DNA from: Notospermus geniculatus
Taxonomy: Eukaryota > Nemertea > Pilidiophora > Heteronemertea > Lineidae
DNA length: 64,000 nt
Assembly: GCA_002633025.1 (NCBI GenBank)
Contig: NMRB01000109.1
Span: forward strand, 335,851 to 399,850
Direction: 5' to 3'
Every line of letters begins with the position of its first letter. The stretch's first letter is position 1. The notes below the pieces were generated by a model that was not told the DNA's origin, made no database searches, and saw only the letters and a program-made list of their open reading frames with translations. Below are positions 57,319-64,000 of this stretch, piece by piece. Both the position numbers and the translations under genes were made by a program.

Positions 57319-57532
57319 TAACGCGACCTCGAAGTGTAGCCAATCGGAGTCCGCAAGTAGATTGAGAAGCCTATTGTAAACGGCGTCTTGAATGAGCACG
57401 TTACACAATCGTTTCCTTGTGGTGATCTGCATTAATCCCGACTGGGAGCCCAAGTCAGTCACCCAATCAGCGGACGACATCCAGGGAAGACCCGCTCTAT
57501 TGTGCTGATGATCTTTCCTTGCTTGCTTGCAG

Positions 57533-57622
57533 GAGAACTGTACCTCCACGTGACCTATCAGATTAAGGGTCGCTGCCCACCGGGGACGGTGCCATACCGC
57601 AAACAACGCGGAACATGCTTGA
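57533..57622 (+). CDS. CPxGT-module gene, module exon 2
   Basis: 90 nt, phase 1-1, acceptor gcttgcag|GA, donor TTGA|gtaagt. It encodes ELYLHVTYQIKG then RCPPGTVPYRKQRGTCL. The two cysteines are 13 residues apart. Confidence 0.75.
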
Positions 57623-57776
57623 GTAAGTGACAACCCTTGAGGACCATGATGTTGCGAATCTCGGGCAGGGAGTGGCGACAAGCGCCGTCACGGCAGGCTC
57701 TTAAAGACAATCTCCTGAATTCTCTAGTTCTACATTAACTGTCATACTCCATCTTGTGCATTTCATTTCATTTCAG

Positions 57777-57806
57777 TCAAAAACATGGAGAGGTTTGAGA
57801 ATTCAT
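57777..57806 (+). CDS. CPxGT-module gene, 30-nt microexon
   Basis: Acceptor atttcag|TC and donor TCAT|gtaagg, phase 1-1, encoding KNMERFENS. It sits between the second and third modules, the same place as the 27-nt microexon of the giant gene. Confidence 0.5.
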
Positions 57807-58074
57807 GTAAGGATGCAAAATTTATCATATCATTCAAGTCAATCTCGTTTTGGTTCATGACATAATCTATAACAGAAGATCGTTCAACACCGTGTTGTCC
57901 CGATCAGTCCCAGTCGTTGGACGTCCAACTTCGGGGTGGTGCTTGGCAAAAACCCGAGGCTTTGTATACCGCTGACGAGAAAGTGGACGCGCGTCCTAAA
58001 ACTGGTCGTTTTCGATGGCAGGCGAAGAGTTAACTGGTGGTGGTCTTCTGTTGATTGAATCTGATTTGTTTCAG

Positions 58075-58164
58075 CCATCATTACCATGAGAACCACACAC
58101 ATGGTCAACGGGAAATGTCCGCGTGGAGCGGTGCCTTATAAAAACCAGCCGAACACGTGCCTAA
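58075..58164 (+). CDS. CPxGT-module gene, module exon 3
   Basis: 90 nt, phase 1-1, acceptor tgtttcag|CC, donor CTAA|gtaagt. It encodes IITMRTTHMVNG then KCPRGAVPYKNQPNTCL, again with a 13-residue cysteine spacing. Confidence 0.76.
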
Positions 58165-58351
58165 GTAAGTTGTCGCTTCTTTATTAGTGCGTCATTGTGC
58201 CCACTCGCGACGCTAGATGGCGCTGATTAACTCATTGCGGCCTCGCATCCAAGGAATCGGCCTTTGGGGACCCAGATTGTTACACACGTTTGAGCTTTTA
58301 CAAAGTTTCATTTTTGAAGATCTACAGTTCAGGCTCTCATCTTTTCTCCAG

Positions 58352-58462
58352 TCAAGGATTATGCAACGATGAAGAGAAATGCTGAAAACCTTGTTTTCAA
58401 GGTCAACAATAAATGTCCAGCAGGTTACAAAGAATATGAGCCAATGAAAAATGCTTGCGTTC
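58352..58462 (+). CDS. CPxGT-module gene, module exon 4
   Basis: 111 nt, phase 1-1, acceptor ttctccag|TC, donor GTTC|gtaagt. It encodes a longer lead, KDYATMKRNAENLVFKVNN, then KCPAGYKEYEPMKNACV. The spacing is 13 residues; Tyr replaces the Thr of the CPxGT motif. Confidence 0.74.
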
Positions 58463-58772
58463 GTAAGTATTGCGGAATATACCGATAGTCGATTTGAATA
58501 TGGTAACCGGTTCTGAAACTTGTGGCTGACCTTTGCCCCCCAGTCTGCATGTCTTACTGGCTCGTAGAGGTCCGCCATGGTTGAAGGCGCTGATTGGATG
58601 AGAACAGGCGTATAGTCTGCAACGGGGGATTTCATTTGATATCAGCGTTCATGTCGGATGCAGGAAGCCAACCACAATACCGGCCTTGATGTCGTCTGCT
58701 TAACGGACGACAATTGCCGAAGATGTACGAAGTCGAATCTGATGGTATAGCCAATCTTGCAACTTTTTTCAG

Positions 58773-58837
58773 CAAAATACCGACATAAAGTTTACAGTCA
58801 CACCAAAGCCAAGCGTTTGAGTCACAAACAAAGGTGA
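58773..58837 (+). CDS. CPxGT-module gene, terminal exon
   Basis: Acceptor cttttttcag|CA continues in phase 1 and encodes a basic tail, KYRHKVYSHTKAKRLSHKQR, then TGA. The His/Lys/Arg-rich end suggests binding to acidic partners such as sulphated glycans or mineral surfaces, but this is inference from composition only. Confidence 0.62.
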
Positions 58838-59274
58838 ATAAGTGGGATGTGACGTGACGAAAAACTACTGGAGCTGTCGTAAATCCCCCTGGATCAGTCG
58901 GCCTCCCGGGGCATTCTTCCTCGATCTCAGCCTATATTCCCTTGTGAAGTTTAAAGTATTGACGTGTTTTGGGGGAAGATATCAAGACTTGACCCCGGAC
59001 TTGACACCGTATCTTACGTTTCATGGCGTACACAGTTACTTTGAGCGAATTAATTGACGGTGATCTGGATTGTGCGCACTTGGATTCATCGACTCCAGTG
59101 TGGAAACGTCAATCGGCATCTTCCGGACATGACCGAAGTTCACGAAGATGACGTCAAAATGGTCACAACGAAAACACGCAGAAATGCCTCATCTGCATCA
59201 TCTAGCCCTATATTCCCTACTTATCCAGTGAAATTGGAATATTGAATTTTCAGGGTGGATATACGTCGGTTTTC

Positions 59275-59280
59275 AATAAA
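59275..59280 (+). terminator. Candidate polyadenylation signal of the CPxGT gene
   Basis: AATAAA about 440 bp after the stop at 58837; the first canonical signal seen downstream on this strand. Confidence 0.45.
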
Positions 59281-59423
59281 TTATGGGGAGGGTCAACATA
59301 ATTACTTGGCTTTCTCCATTACAATTGATCGAAGTCACAATGTGTTTTGTCAGAATATAAAGACGTTTTCCTGTCTTTGCCCATTTCCCTGACTCCACTG
59401 CCATTTTGTCCGCGATATCCCAT

Positions 59424-59642
59424 CTACTTGCCGCATGAAGTCGGTGGCTTGTTTAGTATATCCTTATTGCAAAAATCCTTATTGCAACATTTATATGTGA
59501 CAACCTCCAGGGCCTCATCAACCTTCAAACTCTTATCCTTGGCGCCGCGCGCGCTAGAACCCGGGAGACACTTCGCCACGTCTTTAGCGGCGGCACATCC
59601 GCGACTGTGATAAGGCCCGTCTCTTCCAACATAGCTCATCAC
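59424..59642 (-). CDS. Secreted Ly6/uPAR-domain protein, exon 3
   Basis: Acceptor atttcag|GTG (phase 0) leads into 72 codons ending in TAG. They carry GCAAAKDVAKC and the hallmark KCCNKDFCNKDI, the CCxxDxCN signature that closes a three-finger LU domain. The chain stops 11 residues later (LNKPPTSCGK) without a hydrophobic tail, so there is no GPI-anchor signal and the protein is expected to be secreted. With exons 2 and 1 the precursor is 148 aa, a usual size for a single LU domain. Confidence 0.87.
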   Translation of the reverse strand: MMSYVGRDGPYHSRGCAAAKDVAKCLPGSSARGAKDKSLKVDEALEVVTYKCCNKDFCNKDILNKPPTSCGK

Positions 59643-59853
59643 CTGAAATGCAAGTACTGGAAAGTTCATTACATGCACTTAATTTGAAATGGCGGGTAGG
59701 AACCACGGTCGTCTTCTGGTAGACAAAATTTGCAAATTGGTAAACCATGTAGCCAATTAAGCTTCATGTCCCGTTGACGTCGAGATCGCTAATTTTTCGG
59801 GCTGAGAATGGGCTGCAGGCGGCTACTCTCGAAAGATTTCGAGTGCGCTTTTA

Positions 59854-60007
59854 AGGACTTCCATGATGTCCCGGCGAAGACTGGCGTCGTATTCCTCATA
59901 GAAGGCTGGTATAAAGTGCAGGTTGCAGGACTTCCATGATGTCCCGGCGAAGACTGGCGTCGTACCGGCGTATTCCTCACAGAAGGCTGGTATAAAGCGC
60001 AGGTTGC
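59854..60007. repeat. 73/81-bp tandem duplication in the Ly6 intron
   Basis: A unit starting AGGACTTCCATGATGTCCCG and ending GCAGGTTGC occurs twice in a row. The second copy has an extra CCGGCGTA that itself repeats part of the adjoining sequence. Read on the minus strand both units keep a similar open frame (CNLxFIPAFxEEY), but no family was recognised. Confidence 0.7.
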
Positions 60008-60140
60008 AGGTTCTCAGACAGCTGAGGCCAGAGTAGCGAATGGGTCTAGGCCTACAGAGAGCAGCGACTCGACCGAGAATGGAAGCGACGGCCTTGCGGA
60101 CAGAAGTCCGACGCTCTGCAACTGCCCCATCATGAATACC

Positions 60141-60300
60141 GGTGTAATAGATTATAATGTCCCCCGATATGTGATGTCCCCCAACAATACATTTACGGAT
60201 TAAGCGGCACCATTGAATGAATAGGACTCTAGAGTGACCAAGATCGACAAACAATACAGGGGGACATCAGGAAGACGGGGACATTAGATTCTATCACACC
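60141..60300. mobile_element. Short TIR MITE in the Ly6 intron
   Basis: GGTGTAATAGATTATAATGT at the left and ACATTAGATTCTATCACACC at the right are inverted copies with few mismatches. It is 160 bp and noncoding. Confidence 0.6.
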
Positions 60301-60327
60301 TGTACCCATTTTAACACTAACACTTAC

Positions 60328-60506
60328 TAAGCAGCGGTCCTCGTCTCCACTGCAGGTGGTTATCGGCGCCAGATCAGGGTCAAAGTCGACGTCCCCACAT
60401 AATGGGTTGTTTTTAACAGATTTTTCGGACACCAAGGAGTGAATGGCGGTCTGTGGAACGACCCCGGTCTTGTAGGCGCAGTTGTAACAGCTCAAGGATA
60501 GACAAC
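60328..60506 (-). CDS. Secreted Ly6/uPAR-domain protein, exon 2
   Basis: 179 nt from acceptor cgacag|GT (phase 1) to donor TTA|gtaagt (phase 0). It encodes GCLSLSCYNCAYKTG, the LxCYxC start of an LU domain, then LCGDVDFDPD and TTCSGDEDRCLV. The cysteine order fits the first two fingers of the fold. A short MITE sits in the following intron. Confidence 0.85.
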
Positions 60507-60764
60507 CTGTCGAATAAGACGAACGGATTCGAGTCCGTTTTAGCACAAATCGTTCGTTGGGGACAATTGATTACTGGGCTGCAGAAACGACAAAATATCG
60601 AGATACATTCTTCCCAGAAATGAGAGAAGAGCAACTGATAGATTTAGATTGCGTCAGGAAACACCGGTGTAAGATCTGATGTTGTTCCACTCCATCTGAG
60701 TTCCTCTACATGACTGACGGACCAGTATTAAAGCTACGACTTGACAAGAGAAGGTTTTCCTCAC

Positions 60765-60813
60765 CTGTAAGGAATATGACGGCAAGAAACCATTTCAGGT
60801 ATCCAGAAAACAT
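60765..60813 (-). CDS. Secreted Ly6/uPAR-domain protein, exon 1 (signal peptide)
   Basis: ATG at 60813 and 16 codons, MFSGYLKWFLAVIFLT, a typical signal peptide, ending at donor ACAG|gtgagg in phase 1, which fits exon 2. Ly6/uPAR proteins act as receptor modulators, ligands or structural secreted factors; the exact role here cannot be read from sequence. Confidence 0.8.
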
Positions 60814-62924
60814 TTTCACTCCTAACGTTACAATATGAAATCGAAAAGGACGAGTCTTTCCTCGCCAGCGCTGATCTCGAAGCAATCTCCTACGCAGAGT
60901 CAGCATTCTCCAACGCAGAGTTCAGACGGTTTCACCTTGCTGAGTAAACACTGCGGAGGAGTCAGATATCGAAGAGTGATTTCGTCTCCAAGGACACGGG
61001 CGCCGTCAACGTCTATTCAACGCTGACGGGCGGTCTCAGCGGAGAGCTGCCAGGCCGAAGACTATTGAAATTGAATGTCATTAAAAAGCTACCGTTAATT
61101 CAAAAATCTAATTAAAATGGATTCTGTCACAACACAGTGTCGGGGCAAGGAAAACTAGATTGCTTTCTTTATAACGGTATGCAAAGGCTGATTTAAAATG
61201 TGCAAGGGTGACAGAATCAATCTTATCTATAAACGTTGCAAGTGAGGAATGTACTAAGTACAGCATCAGTACATCTATTAGTAATTGCAGGTGAGGGGCG
61301 TGGGCCTACCTGTACTTGGGCTTCCCCAACACTTCATGGGCCAACAGAGGCCCGTTGTTGATGCCCCCCATCCACCCACCCACACTGGGTGAGAGTGATG
61401 CCCCCCCCCCACACTGGGTGAGAGGGCAAAATGCACTTTCCCTTTATGTGTCAAAGAATGCCACAACACTGATGTTTGACTTCATATAAATTATAGTTTA
61501 TTTATGAGGCAACAGTAAAGTGACCAGCAGTTTCATGACGATAGGGTGAACAGACATCTAATAAACCCTCTAAGTACAATGGTATAGCAACAACCAAGAA
61601 ATAAACCATTACTCATGAGTATAACGTATACTTCCTTCTATTTGCTTATCAAACTCTATTAGATCCTATATACTATTAGTCTGACCGCAACAAAAATATT
61701 GGGACCATCAGATAATTCAGTAAATACCAAGACTTACATGTCTAGGCCCTCTCTTCCCCCCTTGTCCCAATACAAGAACAGATCTAGTGGTCTTGTGTGA
61801 TCAAATTTCTTGTATTCAATGTCAAGTAAGGAGGAACTGGTGCCCTATCCTTTCACCATGCCAAAGCCATATGAATTGAGGGTGCAACCAGTCACATCCT
61901 ACATAGACTGAATAAGGTCCAACATTTTTAAATTAGTGGCATGTATCTATTACATTTAGTTTTAATGATTGATAAATAGTAGAGGAATGTAATGTTTTTC
62001 TTGTGTTAACCAGTAAATTTTGCAAAAATCCTCATCCAAAATATCACAGTTGATAATGAGCAAATGCAACAAACATGTAATAAGCTTTCAATGCACTATT
62101 CTATTATGGTACTCATGCCATGATTGTTATGGTTATAATAACAAACATATTTTGATTATCATATTTATAATCATAATTATTTTCTTACACCCTGTTTACT
62201 ACCGGTAGATCTCTTTACTACAACTGATGATAGGCCCATACCCCATAGTTATCAAAATCAAAATTATACTCTTACACCTTATTTACCCAATGACTAATAA
62301 CTTGATAGAGGACGGCTTATCTAATTGAACACCTTTTATGTAGATAACTGCCATATGCTCAGTTATTGTGCTTTTACAAGACATTTGATTTCTGAATGAC
62401 AAAATAGTGCAGTACAGTTCAAAATCTCTTAAATATAACCAGTTCCACGCTTAATATACATACAGAATCAGGTGAGATAGATAGACATAATCTGAATCAG
62501 TTGAGACGGATAGCCATAATCAGACAATTTAACATTCCCTGTCAGCTGGTGTAGTGTACAATCATTCCTTCCTATCACTCCTCCTTAAAGCAATCCTCAG
62601 TTGCTGTGAGATTTTCCCTTAGTCAAGATTCATGCCCATTGTGTAAGAGTCCTATGACGTTGAGTTTGTCAATGCTGTGGCCGTGATGGAGAGGTGAGGA
62701 CTCCTCTGATGAGTCTGTCGAGTGATGACGGGTCCTGAAATTGACAGAATGGTAATCATCATCATCATCATCATCCACTTCTGGTCCAGGTGGACCTATG
62801 CTGAGGCGAGGCTATTGAGGCAAATAGACATACCCAGAGCTTCAAAGAGTGAGAATTTTGTGCCTGGGGCCTTCTGACCATTGGTCACAGACCCGAGTCT
62901 CTGACCAATTCATTGAGAACATAC
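60814..62924. other. Spacer with probable TMCO3 3'UTR
   Basis: No exon was recognised between the Ly6 start (-) and the TMCO3 stop (-). It contains a small tandem CACACTGGGTGAGAG duplication near 61380-61423 with a C-run between the copies, an AT-rich stretch at 61900-62300, and (CAT)n at about 62756. A minus-strand AATAAA lies near 61500. Confidence 0.4.
62756..62776. repeat. (CAT)n microsatellite
   Basis: An uninterrupted ATC/CAT trinucleotide run of about seven units. Confidence 0.8.
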
Positions 62925-63038
62925 TCACCGCCCAGTGCTAACTGCCGTCTTAAGCCGGAGGTGCCACAATGTGGCATACCATAGGACAGGTGCTAAGAGC
63001 AAACTTAAGGTTGTGATACTCAAAATTAGGAGATAAAC
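62925..63038 (-). CDS. TMCO3: TMCO3-like cation/proton antiporter, terminal coding exon
   Basis: Acceptor ctttcag|GTT (phase 0) opens VYLLILSITTLSLLLAPVLW, the last membrane helix of the antiporter domain, followed by a short basic cytosolic tail (YATLWHLRLKTAVSTGR) and TGA. The helix sequence is nearly that of vertebrate TMCO3. TMCO3 belongs to the monovalent cation:proton antiporter-2 (CPA2/KefB-like) family and is thought to move K+ or Na+ against H+. Confidence 0.9.
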   Translation of the reverse strand, partial: VYLLILSITTLSLLLAPVLWYATLWHLRLKTAVSTGR

Positions 63039-63165
63039 CTGAAAGAAGAAAGGGATTTCAAGACAATTTATGAAGACAAAAAAAATCGATGTATAGCAGA
63101 AGGAAACCGAAGACCCCAGAGAAAACTTGAGCTCTCAAAGTGACTTGCTTTCTCTATCACGTGAA

Positions 63166-63250
63166 AAATGGGTCCAACGGGGATCGAACCCAGATCCTGC
63201 CTGAGAGGTAACAGGCACCAACATAACCAATGTCTCCACTGTACCATTCT
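63166..63250 (-). mobile_element. tRNA-derived SINE-like element in a TMCO3 intron
   Basis: On the minus strand GGTTCGATCCC (63180-63190) is a perfect B box, and TGGAGACATTGG sits at A-box distance upstream. A GCCTG/CAGGC anticodon-like stem is present, but with an 8-nt loop and a poorly paired acceptor stem, so it is not a working tRNA. Confidence 0.5.
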
Positions 63251-63327
63251 GAGTTTATTGATGTCCATCGACTGGAACTAGTTTGAACATGGCAATGAGG
63301 CAAAGATGAAATCTGTGGAATTCTTAC

Positions 63328-63477
63328 CTCTCTGGATATTAATCCTAATCTCCGCGCCCTGCTTCCTAGCACGAACGAGAATTCGCTGACCTGGGCCAGA
63401 CCGGCAGAAACGATCCATTTCACTGGCTTGGCTTTTTTTGGCAGGAGAAGATGAAGAACGCTAACACTGGAAAAAAA
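63328..63477 (-). CDS. TMCO3: TMCO3-like antiporter, penultimate coding exon
   Basis: 150 nt, phase 0-0 (acceptor tctatag|TTT, donor AGAG|gtaaga). It encodes [20 protein letters not shown] then [20 protein letters not shown] and [10 protein letters not shown]. The [18 protein letters not shown] block is diagnostic of TMCO3: the Q-x-S-E-F motif lies in the conserved helix of CPA2 transporters. A nearer acceptor (tttccag|TGT at about 63470) would put a stop in frame, so the one used here is preferred. Confidence 0.92.
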
Positions 63478-63636
63478 CTATAGAAAGGATGTTTAATTTA
63501 GCTGTCACAGTTTATTAGGTGAGAAATTGGCAGAGACTGCAATGGATATGAGGGTCCCGCAATGTCACCCCGCATGAAACTTGGGAACAATCTCCAACAG
63601 AAATGATGACCAGGGGTCAAAGGTTACCCAACTTAC

Positions 63637-63716
63637 CTTGAAACCAACGACTGCTAAGGTGAAGGTCGTTAAGATTGTAATTTCAAATGCAAGGAATTTT
63701 GGGAACACATGAAGGC
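63637..63716 (-). CDS. TMCO3: TMCO3-like antiporter, antepenultimate coding exon
   Basis: 80 nt from acceptor tttttcag|GC (phase 1) to donor AAG|gtaagt (phase 0). It encodes LHVFPKFLAFEITILTTF then TLAVVGFK, a membrane helix matching the 'GLHVFPxFxAxEL' stretch of TMCO3. Upstream exons must lie beyond the window or be displaced by the repeat that starts at 63833. Confidence 0.88.
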
Positions 63717-63832
63717 CTGAAAAAGAGAGAAAAATATGTTAATGCAACGGCATTCACTGGGCCTTTAGTTTTTTCAACTTTTTTGTGTGTTGACAAAAAC
63801 GTGGCCATTCTACAAAGATCTGCACAACTTTA

Positions 63833-64000
63833 GTTTCCGATCAAATCGAGTTGCAGATCTCTGCTTCTTGGTGGAATCTTGGTGTCTTTTCATCTTTCTT
63901 TTTATGAGGTACTTTTGTGCATCAAATCTCTCCTGGAATAGAACAGGGTGCAACACCGGTCTTTCAAGCACTTCTTCAGTTGCATCCTTTTTGTTAAGTA
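63833..64000. repeat. 168-bp exact copy of the 43862-44029 sequence
   Basis: From GTTTCCGATCAAATCGAG to the window edge the sequence is identical base for base to 43862-44029. It shares that copy's alleles (ATCAAATCTC without the 18-bp insert, GCATCC) rather than those of 45175-45348. It may extend beyond the window. Confidence 0.85.

Noticed and set aside
63166-63250. A tRNA gene on the minus strand
   Set aside because: The B box is perfect, but the anticodon loop has 8 bases and the acceptor stem fails to pair.

Overview
The window is animal nuclear DNA. It has multi-exon genes with GT-AG introns, short phase-matched exons, lysosomal, Ly6 and TMCO3-type protein families, and many non-autonomous DNA transposons. 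The frequent AGGCCTA and ACATGTAC words and the dispersed TTTTTAGCTCA-type repeats suggest a marine invertebrate, but the phylum cannot be fixed from the sequence alone.

Layout. 1-9 kb: one first exon of a DEG/ENaC-type channel (+) in a bed of transposons, including a MULE-like element with a 9-bp target duplication, a foldback element, and a gag-only LTR retroelement with a SCAN-like Gag (-). 9-13.4 kb: a LAMP-type lysosomal membrane glycoprotein gene (-). 14.7-15.5 kb: a two-exon gene (+) for a 226-aa protein with two PPSY motifs. 18-51 kb: a very large modular gene (-). It uses enormous low-complexity repeat exons (one is 10,716 bp without an intron), laminin-G/concanavalin-like exons, short Thr/Pro/Lys linker exons, and small exons that each encode a two-cysteine 'CPxGT' module. 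Every junction I could place internally is phase 1. 56.8-58.8 kb: a divergently transcribed gene (+) with four more CPxGT modules and a basic tail. 59.4-60.8 kb: a complete three-exon gene (-) for a small secreted Ly6/uPAR protein. 62.9-64 kb: the last three coding exons of a TMCO3-like cation/proton antiporter (-).

Assembly. Blocks 19148-28203 and 28205-37791 are near-identical tandem copies joined inside the giant exon. Blocks 42764-44060 and 44062-45383 are a second tandem pair, joined by a single N at 44061. The simplest reading is that one alternative haplotype contig (28205-44060) was placed between two contigs of the other haplotype. The locus would then hold one giant gene, not two. 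A real segmental duplication remains possible.

How the parts fit. The repeat exons, LamG exons and CPxGT exons read as one extracellular, matrix- or adhesive-like modular protein of at least about 5,500 residues. No signal peptide exon was found for it, so secretion is inferred from the LamG and cysteine modules only.
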